Shown piece after piece: positions 14,366 to 22,308 of a stretch of 23,185 nucleotides of DNA (its first letter is position 1; every line of letters starts with the position of its first letter). Position numbers and translations under genes: made by a program. This DNA comes from DATJBC01 sp035515515 (GTDB lineage Bacteria > Actinomycetota > Acidimicrobiia > Acidimicrobiales > UBA8190). Under the pieces are notes generated by a model that was given only the letters and a program-made list of their open reading frames with translations, ran no database searches and was not told the DNA's origin. Location: NCBI GenBank assembly GCA_035515515.1, contig DATJBC010000267.1:1-23185 (forward strand), given 5' to 3'.

Positions 14366-14822
14366 CCCCCCAGGCGTAGGTCTCCTTGTGGATGCGCAGG
14401 TACACGAAGCTCTCGGTGTCGCGCACGCCGTCGATCGCCCGGATCTTGTCGTTGAGGAGCTCGAGCAGCTCCTCGTCGTCTTTCACCACCACCTCGATGA
14501 GCACGTCGAGGGAGCCCGCCGTGAGGACGACGTAGACGACCTCGTCCATGGCCGCCACGGCGTCGGCCACCTTGCGCGTGTCACCCTCGACGGTGAGGCC
14601 GATCATGGCCTGGCGGCCGAAGCCGAGCATCTTGGGGTCGGTCACACCCACGATCTGGATGACGCCGGCGTCCACGAGGCGCTGGACCCGCTGGCGCACG
14701 GCCGCCTCCGACAGCCCCACCACCGGCGCGATCTGCGTATAGGGCCGGCGGCCGTCCTCCTGGAGCTGCTCGACGATGCGCTTGTCGACGTCGTCGAGCG
14801 AGAACACCTCCTTGCGCGTCAT
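14358..14822 (-). CDS. Lrp/AsnC-family transcriptional regulator
   Basis: This 154-residue regulator starts SLDDVDKRIVEQLQEDGRRP, with the helix-turn-helix YTQIAPVVGLSEAAVRQRVQ next and RLVDAGVIQIVGVTDPKMLG leading to the RAM (ligand-sensing) domain, which includes VVYVVLTAGSLDVLIEVVVK. Lrp/AsnC proteins assemble as dimers to octamers and respond to amino acids. It lies 16 nt downstream of the aminotransferase gene on the same strand, so it is probably in its operon. It probably regulates that gene and the divergent permease; a 15-bp palindrome at 16334-16348 is a candidate site. No good ribosome binding site is seen before ATG 14822, which fits read-through coupling. Confidence 0.92.
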   Translation of the reverse strand: MTRKEVFSLDDVDKRIVEQLQEDGRRPYTQIAPVVGLSEAAVRQRVQRLVDAGVIQIVGVTDPKMLGFGRQAMIGLTVEGDTRKVADAVAAMDEVVYVVLTAGSLDVLIEVVVKDDEELLELLNDKIRAIDGVRDTESFVYLRIHKETYAWGAP

Positions 14823-14838
14823 GCCGCTAGCCGGACCG

Positions 14839-16230
14839 TCATTGCGCGACGGCGCGGCAGAACTCCTCGAAGACCTCGACGAAGCGGTCGACGTGTTGCG
14901 CGCCGTGCTGCACCGACAGCGTCCACTGCTCCTCGTTGCCCGGGGTCATGAAGATGCCCCGGTTCACGAGCCACGCCCACGAGGCGCTGAACAGGTCCGC
15001 GTCGGTCTCGAGGAAGCTCCGGTAGTCGACCAGGGGCTCGGGGCGGAAGGACACGCAGCCCTTGCAGCCCAAGTCGATGACGTGGGCGGGCACGTCGTGG
15101 GCAGCCACCGCCCGGGCGCACCCATCGGCGAGGCGGCTTCCGATCTCCTTGAAGTGGGCGTAGGCCTCCTCGGTGAGGACCTCGGTGAGCGCCGCCAACC
15201 CGGCCGCCGCCACCAGCGGGTTGCCGTTGAAGGTCCCCTGCTGGGCCACGCCGGCGCCGATCTCGTCCATGAGGTCGGCCCGTCCGCCGAAGGCGCCGCC
15301 CGGCACGCCGCCGGTGATGGACTTGGCGAAGCAGGCCAGGTCGGGCCGCACGCCGAAACGCTCGGTGGCGCCCCCCGCGGCGATGGTGGCGCCGCACTTC
15401 ACCTCGTCGAAGACGAGGACCACGCCATGGCGGCGGCACAGGTCGCGCACCCCTTCCAGGTAGCCCGGGCGGGGGAGCGCGATGCCGATGTTCATCATCA
15501 CCGGCTCGAGGATGAAGCAGGCGATGTCCCCGCCGTGCTCGGCCAGAAGCCGCTCCAGGGCGACGAGGTCGTTGTAGGGGACGGCGTAGGTCCACGCCCC
15601 CATGCCCGCCGGGATCCCCTTGGACGCCGGGGGGGCGAGGCCCACGCTCTCGCCGGCCTCGATCATGCTCATGCTGGGCGCCACCGAGAACATCACCGCG
15701 TCGTGATGGCCGTGGTACGAGCCTTCGATCTTGCAGATGGCGTCGCGCCCCGTGGCGCCGCGTGCCAGGCGGATGGCGTCCATGGTCGCCTCGGTGCCCG
15801 AGTTGGTGAACCGCACCCGGTCGAGGCGGAAACGACGGCACAGCTCCTCGGCCCACAGGACCGTGGCCTCGGTCGTCACCGCGAAGTGGGTGCCGGCCCG
15901 CGCGGCGCGCTCGATGGCAGCCACCACCGCGGGGTGGGCATGCCCCACCGCCGTCGAGCCGAACCCGTTGTGGAAGTCCACGTACCGGCGGCCGTCGACG
16001 TCCCACACCTCTGCGCCCGCCCCCCGCTCGAGGTAGACGGGGTAGGGGTCCGCCGCCTGGAACGACGACGCCACCCCGAGGGGCAGGCTGCGCCGGGCCC
16101 GCTCGTAGAGCCGGCGCGAGGCCGGGGTCGCCTCGGTGAGCGCGGCGCGCTCGGCGGCGAAGATCTCCCGGGCCCGCGCCCGCAGCCGCTCGTCGTCAGC
16201 GCCGGGAGCCCGGCTGCCCGTGGTGCTCAT
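14839..16230 (-). CDS. Class III PLP aminotransferase, glutamate-1-semialdehyde aminomutase-like
   Basis: This 463-residue enzyme carries the class III signatures: VWDVDGRRYVDFHNGFG near 75-91, FTNSGTEATMDAIRLAR (141-157), the aromatic SYHGHHDAV (171-179), FDEVKCG with PLP-nitrogen Asp D275, and FAKSITGGVPGGAFGG with PLP lysine K303. The segment order and the 'GxPAGM' loop resemble HemL-type aminomutases, but heme synthesis is unlikely from context: an Lrp regulator follows, and an APC permease diverges. A role in transamination of an omega-amino or beta-amino acid is more likely (inference). Start ATG 16230 is preceded by GGAGGGA at 10 nt. It forms a pair with lrp (16-nt gap). Substrate specificity is not readable from the sequence. 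Confidence 0.9.
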   Translation of the reverse strand: MSTTGSRAPGADDERLRARAREIFAAERAALTEATPASRRLYERARRSLPLGVASSFQAADPYPVYLERGAGAEVWDVDGRRYVDFHNGFGSTAVGHAHPAVVAAIERAARAGTHFAVTTEATVLWAEELCRRFRLDRVRFTNSGTEATMDAIRLARGATGRDAICKIEGSYHGHHDAVMFSVAPSMSMIEAGESVGLAPPASKGIPAGMGAWTYAVPYNDLVALERLLAEHGGDIACFILEPVMMNIGIALPRPGYLEGVRDLCRRHGVVLVFDEVKCGATIAAGGATERFGVRPDLACFAKSITGGVPGGAFGGRADLMDEIGAGVAQQGTFNGNPLVAAAGLAALTEVLTEEAYAHFKEIGSRLADGCARAVAAHDVPAHVIDLGCKGCVSFRPEPLVDYRSFLETDADLFSASWAWLVNRGIFMTPGNEEQWTLSVQHGAQHVDRFVEVFEEFCRAVAQ

Positions 16231-16333
16231 CGTGGTGCGGTCCCTCCGCGGCGGGCTCCGCCTCCTGCGCGTGTCCGGCTGCCTGTGGGCGGGTTACTGC
16301 TACGAATCTGCCACTTCTCGCCTCCTAACGCAA

Positions 16334-16348
16334 CGACATCGCTTGTCG
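16334..16348. promoter_or_regulatory. 15-bp palindrome in the aminotransferase/permease divergent region
   Basis: CGACA-N5-TGTCG has perfect 5-bp arms and a total of 15 bp, the size of a typical Lrp/AsnC half-site set. It lies in the 173-bp divergent gap, 104 nt from the aminotransferase start and 56 nt from the permease start. The gap is AT-richer than its surroundings. Binding by the neighbouring Lrp protein is inference. Confidence 0.4.
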
Positions 16349-16403
16349 AGACCGGGTTCGTCTGCGAAAATGCGCGAACAGCTGCCCGGGGAAGGGGGTT
16401 GCC

Positions 16404-18047
16404 ATGACGACGACGACCGCGGCGGTGGGCGAGGTCGGCCGCCTCGCCGTCCGAGAGACGGTGGCCGACAAGGGGCTCAAGAGCGGTGCGCTCGGCCTGG
16501 TCTCGAGCGTGGTGATGGGCGTCGCCTCCACCGCCCCGGCCTACAGCCTGGCGGCCACCTTGGGCCTGGTCGTCCTCGCCGTGGGCGTGCGGGCGCCGCT
16601 GGTGGCGCTGTTGGCCTTCATCCCGATGCTGTTCGTGTCGGTGGGCTACAGCGAGCTCAACAAGGCGGACCCCGACTGCGGCACGACGTTCACGTGGGCC
16701 ACCCGCACCTTCGGGCCCCGCACGGGTTGGTTCGGGGGCTGGGGGATCGTGGCCGCCGACGTCCTCGTCATGGCCAGCCTGGCGCAGGTGGCCGGCCAGT
16801 ACGTCTTCCTCTTCTTCAACAACAAGGCGATCGGGGAGAACCCGGCCAGCGGCTGGGTGCTCCTCGTGGGCCTGGCATGGCTCGTGGCCATGACCTACAT
16901 CTGCTACCGGGGGATCGAGGTGTCGGCCGCCTTCCAGCGGGTGCTGCTGTCGATCGAGGTCGTCATGCTGCTCGTCCTGTCGGCCACGGCGCTGATCCGC
17001 GTGGGGCTGGGCGACGCGCCCAAGGGCCACCTCGCCCCGCGCTGGAGCTGGTTCAGCTTCTCCCACCTCCCCTTCAACACCTTCGTGAGCGGCCTCATCT
17101 TGATGCTGTTCATCTACTGGGGCTGGGACACCGCCGTGTCGGTGAACGAGGAGACCGCCGACACCCACCGGGTGCCCGGCCTGGCGGCGATCCTGTCCAC
17201 GGTCATCCTCCTCGTGACCTACGTCGTCGTCATCCTGGCCGCCCTGTCGTTCGCCGGCCTGGGGACCTCGGGCATCGGCCTGGGCAACCCCGCCCACGTG
17301 TCGGACGTGCTGTCGGTCCTGGGCGGGGCCGTGTTCGGCTCCGCCTGGGTGGGCTCGCTGTTCACCAAGCTGCTCCTGCTCATGGTGCTCAGCTCGGCGG
17401 CGGCGTCGACGCAGACCACGATCCTGCCCACGGCCCGCACGACCCTGTCCATGGCGGCCTACAAGGCCCTGCCCGCGGCCTTCGCCCGGGTGCACCGCCG
17501 CTACCTCACCCCCACGGTGTCGACCCTCGCCATGGGGGGGATCTCCTTCGTGCTCTACCTGGCGTTCAACTACATGTCGGCGGGCAACGTGATCCCCGAC
17601 GCGGTGACCGCCATCGGCGTGTGGATCGCCTTCTACTACGGCCTCACCGGGTTCACGTGCGCCTGGTACTACCGCAAGTCGCTCACCAACAGCGCCCGCG
17701 ACCTGTGGATGAAGGGGATCATCCCGCTCCTCGGCGGGCTCATCCTCTACGGGGCCATGGGCTGGAGCCTGTGGCAGGACTGGAACTACAACCGCGACCA
17801 GAGCTTCACCTCGTGGCGCCTGCCCTTCCCCCCGCACTCGCAGGTGGGCGGGGTGTTCCTCATCGTGGTGGTGTCGGCCGCCGTGGGGCTGGTGCTGGGG
17901 GTGCTGTGGCGCCTGGTGGGTCCGTCGTTCTTCGGGGGGGAGACGCTCAACCGCACGACGCCGACGCTGGTGCCCGAGCCCGAGGGCGACATCTTCCACG
18001 TCCCGGTGCCCGGCGCGGGGACGGCCAGCACCGTGCCGGGCAGCTGA
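16404..18047 (+). CDS. APC-superfamily amino acid permease
   Basis: This 547-residue transporter has about 12-14 hydrophobic segments. The first is LVSSVVMGVASTAPAYSLAA with the conserved unwound glycine/alanine region of APC helix 1. It is followed by SVGYSELNKADPDCGTTFTW and TRTFGPRTGWFGGWGIVAAD, the characteristic loop between helices 2 and 3 in this superfamily. LSSAAASTQTTILPTARTTL and AFARVHRRYLTPTVSTLAMG are also typical. It ends with a 50-residue hydrophilic tail. It should import an amino acid or amine with protons; the neighbouring aminotransferase and gabT suggest GABA, beta-alanine or a polyamine-derived amino acid (inference). ATG 16404 is preceded by GGAAGGGGG at good spacing. 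It ends 13 nt from the convergent gabT stop without a clear terminator. Confidence 0.92.
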   Translation: MTTTTAAVGEVGRLAVRETVADKGLKSGALGLVSSVVMGVASTAPAYSLAATLGLVVLAVGVRAPLVALLAFIPMLFVSVGYSELNKADPDCGTTFTWATRTFGPRTGWFGGWGIVAADVLVMASLAQVAGQYVFLFFNNKAIGENPASGWVLLVGLAWLVAMTYICYRGIEVSAAFQRVLLSIEVVMLLVLSATALIRVGLGDAPKGHLAPRWSWFSFSHLPFNTFVSGLILMLFIYWGWDTAVSVNEETADTHRVPGLAAILSTVILLVTYVVVILAALSFAGLGTSGIGLGNPAHVSDVLSVLGGAVFGSAWVGSLFTKLLLLMVLSSAAASTQTTILPTARTTLSMAAYKALPAAFARVHRRYLTPTVSTLAMGGISFVLYLAFNYMSAGNVIPDAVTAIGVWIAFYYGLTGFTCAWYYRKSLTNSARDLWMKGIIPLLGGLILYGAMGWSLWQDWNYNRDQSFTSWRLPFPPHSQVGGVFLIVVVSAAVGLVLGVLWRLVGPSFFGGETLNRTTPTLVPEPEGDIFHVPVPGAGTASTVPGS

Positions 18048-18060
18048 CGCCGCCCGGTGC

Positions 18061-19380
18061 TCAGAGGCCCGAGAGCGCCTCGTCGATGATGCCCAGCCCC
18101 TCTTCGAGCAGGTCGTCGGGGATGACGAGCGGGGGCAGGAGGCGCAGCACGTTGCCGTAGGTCCCCGCCGTGAGGACGAGCAGGCCCCGGGCGTGACAGG
18201 CCCCGGCCAGGGCCTTGGTGGCCTCGGGGTTCGGCGTGACGCCGTCGTCGCGCACGAGCTCGATGGCCACCATGGCCCCGCGGCCCCGCGCCTCGCCCAC
18301 CACGGCGTGGGCGGCGGCCATGGACTCGAGCTTCGCCAGCATGGTTTCGCCCATGGCGCCGGCGCGCTCGACGAGCCCGTCGGCCTCCATGGTGTCGATG
18401 GCGGCCAGCGCCGCCGCGCACGACAGCGGGTTGCCGCCGAAGGTGCCCCCCAGCCCGCCGGCGTGCACGGCGTCCATGATCTCGGCGCGGCCCGTCACGC
18501 CCCCGATGGGCAACCCGCCCCCCAGGCTCTTGGCCGTGGTGACGAGGTCGGGCACCACGCCCTCGTGCTCGCAGGCGAACCAGGCGCCCGTGCGCCCGAA
18601 CCCGGATTGGATCTCGTCGGCCACCACGAGCGCGCCGTTGTCGCGGCACCACGCCGCCACCCCGGCCAGCCACCCGGGGGCGGGCACCACGAAGCCGCCT
18701 TCGCCGGCGACCGGCTCCACCACCACGCACGCCACCGGGTACCGGCTCGCCGCGGCGTCGAGGGCCTCGACCGTCTCGGCCAGGGTGCCCGTGCCCCGGA
18801 ACGGGTCGCTGTAGGGGGCGCGCAGCACCTCGGGCGGGAAGGGGCCGAACCCCTCCTTGTAGGGCATCTCCTTGCCGGTGAGGCTCATGCCGAGCAGGGT
18901 GCGGCCGTGGAAGCCGTGGTCGAAGGCCACCACGCCGGGACGGCCCGTGGCGTAGCGGGCCACCTTCACGGCGTTCTCCACCGCCTCGGCGCCCGAGTTC
19001 ACGAGCAAGCTGCGCTTGGCGTGGTCACCGGGCGTCAACGCGTTGAGGCGCTCGCACACCGCCACGTACCCCTCGTAGGGGACCACCTGGAAGCAGGTGT
19101 GCGTGAAGCACGCCACCTGCTCCTGCACGGCGTGCACCACCCGGGGGGCGCTGTTGCCGACGTTGGTGACCGAGATGCCCGAGGCGAAGTCGATCAGGCG
19201 GTTGCCGTCGACGTCCTCGACGATGCCACCTGCGGCGCGGGCCACGAAGATCCCCAGCGTGGTGCCCACACCCGCGGGGACGGCCGCGCGGCGGCGCTCC
19301 ATGAGGGCGCGCGAGCGCGGACCGGGGATCTCGGTGCGCAGCTGGCGGCGCTGCTCCAGGCGTTCGGTGGTGGTGTCCAT
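18061..19380 (-). CDS. gabT: 4-aminobutyrate--2-oxoglutarate transaminase
   Basis: This 439-residue class III aminotransferase converts GABA plus 2-oxoglutarate to succinate semialdehyde plus glutamate. It opens TEIPGPRSRALMERRRAAVP, typical of actinobacterial GabT, with VEDVDGNRLIDFASGISVTN, LLVNSGAEAVENAVKVARYA, AFDHGFHGRTLLGMSLTGK, VEPVAGEGGFVVPAPGWL, ADEIQSGFGRTG (D255) and TTAKSLGGGLPIGGVTGRAE (PLP lysine K284). All catalytic residues are present and the length is usual. No succinate-semialdehyde dehydrogenase is in the window. It follows the exported phosphoesterase gene by 30 nt on the same strand; TAAGCT (19413-19408, including that gene's stop) could serve as a -10 for its own promoter. 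No good Shine-Dalgarno precedes ATG 19380. Confidence 0.93.
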   Translation of the reverse strand: MDTTTERLEQRRQLRTEIPGPRSRALMERRRAAVPAGVGTTLGIFVARAAGGIVEDVDGNRLIDFASGISVTNVGNSAPRVVHAVQEQVACFTHTCFQVVPYEGYVAVCERLNALTPGDHAKRSLLVNSGAEAVENAVKVARYATGRPGVVAFDHGFHGRTLLGMSLTGKEMPYKEGFGPFPPEVLRAPYSDPFRGTGTLAETVEALDAAASRYPVACVVVEPVAGEGGFVVPAPGWLAGVAAWCRDNGALVVADEIQSGFGRTGAWFACEHEGVVPDLVTTAKSLGGGLPIGGVTGRAEIMDAVHAGGLGGTFGGNPLSCAAALAAIDTMEADGLVERAGAMGETMLAKLESMAAAHAVVGEARGRGAMVAIELVRDDGVTPNPEATKALAGACHARGLLVLTAGTYGNVLRLLPPLVIPDDLLEEGLGIIDEALSGL

Positions 19381-19410
19381 CGGGGCCCCCGCACTCGGCT
19401 CGCTGCGAGC

Positions 19411-20694
19411 TTACGGCCCCCGGTGCGTGCGGACCTGCGTGAAGACGTCGGCGCCGAACGTCGAGGTGACGGTGCGGGCCTCGCCCAGGCGCGCCACGCC
19501 GAAGAGGTCCTCGAGCGAGGCGAGCAGCGAGTAGTGGTTGTAGGCCAGCGCGCTCAGGGTGCCGGGGCGGATGAAGGGGGACACGAGGACGGCGCCGGTG
19601 CGGCCGCCTCCCGGTCCGGTCACCCCGGGGAGCGGGGAGTTGGGGCCGGGCAGCTCGCCGCAGCAGGCGCCGGCGTCGCCCGTGGGCGGGCCGTCGGCCT
19701 CGTCGAAGACCACCGCCAGCAGGCCGTCGTGGCGGAAGGCGGGGGAGTCGACGATGAGCGGGACCCAGGTGCGCAGGAACGTGTCGACGTCCCCGAGCGC
19801 GCTGGAGGCGGGCGACGCCTCGTTGGTGCACGGGTAGTCGTGGCCGTCCAGGCACAGGTTGGGCACGATGAACGACAGGTTGGGCGTGGTCCGCACCGAG
19901 CGCAGGTCTTGGACGAGGCCCGGTGCAAGGTGCCCCGGGGAGGCGGCGGCGGCCGGGTCCGTCGACGTGTCCGAAGACCCGCCGGGGCCCGCGCCTGGGG
20001 GGGGCGGGCCCAGCGCCACCACGTGCGCCGCGCAGTAGGCGGGGTTGGCGATGACGGAGTCGAAGTAGACGAAGGGGTCGTGGCGCGTGGCGTAGCCGTC
20101 CCCCGGCACGGCGCTCTGGGTGTCGTCCCGGGTGCCGGGGGCGGGGTGGGCACAGGCGGAGGGCTCCCGGCTGGGCACGTTGCCCATGTCCTGCATGTAG
20201 CCCTTCCAGGTGAGCCCGGCGGCGTCGAGCTGGCCGCCGATGGTGGGCACCGACGGCGGGAAGACGCAGCCCGTCCCCACCACCTGGCCGGGCGGGACCA
20301 CCACGCCGGTCGGCGTGAAGTCGCTGTAGAGCTGGCAGTCGGCCTGGTTCTGCGGGTTGGGGGCCTGGCCGCTCACCATGGCGACGTAGTTGTCGTTGCT
20401 CTCGTGGCCGACGGCGTAGTACTGGGTCAGCAGGGCGCCCTCGTGGGGGAGCGTGGTCGCCAGGTAGGGATCGGCCGACGGGTCCTCGAAGGTGTCGGCG
20501 TACCCCTCGTTCTCGAGCACGATGACGAAGACGTGGCGCACGGGGGGCAGGGCTCCCCCGCTCAACCCGGTGCCGCTGCCCGCCAGGCCGTGCAGCGCCG
20601 TGCCCAGGAGCGCCAGCGCGACGACGGCCAGGGCGCCGCGTCGGGCGCCGCCCGCTCGCCCTGGCGGGCGCCGAGGAGGCCGCCGGGGCGTCAC
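19411..20694 (-). CDS. Exported phosphoesterase/acid phosphatase, SapM-like
   Basis: This 427-residue protein begins with a basic stretch (RRPPRRPPGR) and a hydrophobic helix GALAVVALALLGTALHGLAG, a Sec-type signal or anchor. The PF04185-type domain starts HVFVIVLENEGYADTF (metal site E/N), then YYAVGHESNDNYVAMVSGQ, WKGYMQDMGN, FIVPNLCLDGHDY, LAVVFDEADG (metal Asp) and VSPFIRPGTLSALAYNHYSL followed by LASLEDLFGV. The order, with a 'RHDPFVYF' segment, is that of secreted acid phosphatases related to mycobacterial SapM and of phospholipase C relatives. It acts outside the cytoplasm on phosphate esters; the substrate is unknown. Start GTG 20694 is supported by GGAG upstream. It lies 16 nt after the phospholipase C gene and is probably in one operon with it. 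Confidence 0.87.
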   Translation of the reverse strand: MTPRRPPRRPPGRAGGARRGALAVVALALLGTALHGLAGSGTGLSGGALPPVRHVFVIVLENEGYADTFEDPSADPYLATTLPHEGALLTQYYAVGHESNDNYVAMVSGQAPNPQNQADCQLYSDFTPTGVVVPPGQVVGTGCVFPPSVPTIGGQLDAAGLTWKGYMQDMGNVPSREPSACAHPAPGTRDDTQSAVPGDGYATRHDPFVYFDSVIANPAYCAAHVVALGPPPPGAGPGGSSDTSTDPAAAASPGHLAPGLVQDLRSVRTTPNLSFIVPNLCLDGHDYPCTNEASPASSALGDVDTFLRTWVPLIVDSPAFRHDGLLAVVFDEADGPPTGDAGACCGELPGPNSPLPGVTGPGGGRTGAVLVSPFIRPGTLSALAYNHYSLLASLEDLFGVARLGEARTVTSTFGADVFTQVRTHRGP

Positions 20695-20710
20695 CGCCCG
20701 CTCCGGCGCA

Positions 20711-22117
20711 TCAGGCCCAGCCCGCGGCGCGGGCCGCCGCGGCCAGCTGCGTCCACGTGTCGCGGTCCCCGCCGGGGGCGACGGGGGCGCCCCCGGGGAG
20801 CCCCACCGACGGCGTGCCCCGCCCCGGCAGGGTCGCCGGGCAGCCCGCCGACACGAAGGGCCCGAGCACCGGCAGGGCGGGCACCTCGGGGCGTGGCGTG
20901 GCGAGGTCCAGCACGGTGGCGAGGTTGCCGGGGTCGCCCGCCAGCGGTGACGCGTCGCGCTGGGTGAGCGGTGCCAGGCCCCAGCGCCACTCGATCATCT
21001 TGAGGACAGAGGTGTGGTCGAAGCGGGCGTGGGCCACGCGGGGGCGGGCGGCCGACCCGCGGGAGAAGGGGGACGCCACGATGCACGGCACCCGGAACCC
21101 GAGGAGGGCGCGGCCCTGGGCGTCGAGGTCCTTGTCCGGCCCGCTCGCCGGGCTGGCGCCGATGGGCACCGCCGCGGTGACCCTCGGGGGGGCCACGTGC
21201 TCGTAGAACCCGCCCCACTCGTCGTAGTTGACGACCAGCACCGTGCGCCCCCAGGCCGGTCCCGAGGCGAGCGCGTGGAAGATCTCGGACAGGAAGGCGT
21301 CCCCGGCGCGGATGTCGGCCAGCGGGTGGTCGTCGCCGGAGGTGCCGCTGCCCTCGTCCTCGAAGCGCGGGTCGACGAACGACACGTTGGGCAGCGCGCC
21401 CGTCGCCGCGTCCGCCAGGAACTGCGCGTAGGGCGCCGAGATCCCCAGGTACTTGGCACCCCACAGGGCGAGGAAGGGGACGTCGCTGAAGTAGTAGCGC
21501 CCGCTGGGCCCGCCCGGCCGGTTGAGCTGGTCCCAGATGGTCGGCAGCGACGACAGGGCCATGGTGTTGTCGAGACGGTCGGTCTGGGCGGCGTGCTGGT
21601 AGAAGCGGTTGGGGTAGGTCGGGCCCAGGATCGAGCAGAAGTAGCGGTCGCACGTCGTGTAGGCCAGCGCCAGGCTGCTCATGAAGGGGCGGTCGGCGGC
21701 GCGGTAGTAGCTGACGGCGTAGGAGTCGTTGGCGGCGTCGGCGAGGAAGCCGTCCATCTTCCCGCCGTTGTACTGGGTGCGCCCCCCGTCGTAGGAGTGG
21801 TCGGGGTCGCTGAAGCCGCACCCGTTGAGCTGCGTCTGGTGGTAGGTGGGGTGCGCGCCGCCCTGGGGGTCGCGGTACGACAGCCCGTCCTGGCGGCCGT
21901 CCGCGTTGGGGAGCCAGCCCAGGAAGTGGTCGAAGCTCCGGTTCTCCATCATGACCACCACCACGTGGTCGATCCCCGACGTCTCGGGGTCGGGCAGCGC
22001 CGCCGGGGCGTGGGCCCCCGCCGCACGGGTCGACGAGCGGCCCAGCTGTGACGCCAGCAGCACGGTGCCCGAGGCGCGCAGCGCGCTCGAGACGAATGCC
22101 CGCCTGCTCAGGTCCAC
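20711..22117 (-). CDS. Phospholipase C-type phosphoesterase with Tat signal
   Basis: This 468-residue protein starts MDLSRRAFVSSALRASGTVL: the SRRAF twin-arginine motif followed by a hydrophobic stretch indicates Tat export of a folded metalloenzyme. The PF04185 domain starts HVVVVMMENRSFDHFLGWLP (51-70), with the ENRSFDH metal/nucleophile region, followed by TCDRYFCSILGPTYPNRFY, LVVNYDEWGGFYEHV (metal D/E/H) and ARFDHTSVLKMIEWRW. This is the bacterial phospholipase C/acid phosphatase family (PlcA-like). It probably hydrolyses phospholipids or phosphate esters outside the membrane. GTG 22117 is preceded by AGGAG at suitable distance. The leader carries a PHO-box-like repeat (22158-22179). A second member ends at position 306 of this window. 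Confidence 0.93.
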   Translation of the reverse strand: MDLSRRAFVSSALRASGTVLLASQLGRSSTRAAGAHAPAALPDPETSGIDHVVVVMMENRSFDHFLGWLPNADGRQDGLSYRDPQGGAHPTYHQTQLNGCGFSDPDHSYDGGRTQYNGGKMDGFLADAANDSYAVSYYRAADRPFMSSLALAYTTCDRYFCSILGPTYPNRFYQHAAQTDRLDNTMALSSLPTIWDQLNRPGGPSGRYYFSDVPFLALWGAKYLGISAPYAQFLADAATGALPNVSFVDPRFEDEGSGTSGDDHPLADIRAGDAFLSEIFHALASGPAWGRTVLVVNYDEWGGFYEHVAPPRVTAAVPIGASPASGPDKDLDAQGRALLGFRVPCIVASPFSRGSAARPRVAHARFDHTSVLKMIEWRWGLAPLTQRDASPLAGDPGNLATVLDLATPRPEVPALPVLGPFVSAGCPATLPGRGTPSVGLPGGAPVAPGGDRDTWTQLAAAARAAGWA

Positions 22118-22157
22118 GGTGCTCTCCTGTGGTGGTGACCGGGGCGCGCCGGCGCCC

Positions 22158-22179
22158 GGTATGTGAACGGTTGGTGACG
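22158..22179 (-). promoter_or_regulatory. PHO-box-like 11-nt direct repeat upstream of phospholipase C
   Basis: Read on the minus strand, CGTCACCAACC (22179-22169) and GTTCACATACC (22168-22158) are adjacent 11-nt units sharing T-C-A-C at the same place and A-C-C at the end. The actinobacterial PhoP box is two 11-nt direct repeats of the form G-(G/T)-TCA-YYY-R-(G/C)-G, and both units fit most positions. It lies 41-62 nt before the GTG, ahead of phosphate-releasing enzymes. No clear -10 follows, so this is a candidate only. Confidence 0.4.
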
Positions 22180-22308
22180 AACTCGTGTGCTCGTGGTGAC
22201 GCCGCCGCCGGGAACGAAGGAGCGCTTCGGGCGTGCCCGCGCGTTCCGCTCAGACAACGAACAACGAAGCGGCGAATCACGGGCCCGGCCGCCCCGCCGG
22301 GCGGGCGA

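Noticed and set aside
18193..20967. Very long open frame (over 900 codons) on the plus strand
   Set aside because: It lies antisense to gabT and the phosphoesterases, is rich in H, G, A, V and R with no domain, and is the expected shadow of GC3-rich genes.
22254..22267. Tandem repeat ACAACGA x2 upstream of the phospholipase C gene
   Set aside because: Two short copies only; no known binding site matches and chance is likely.
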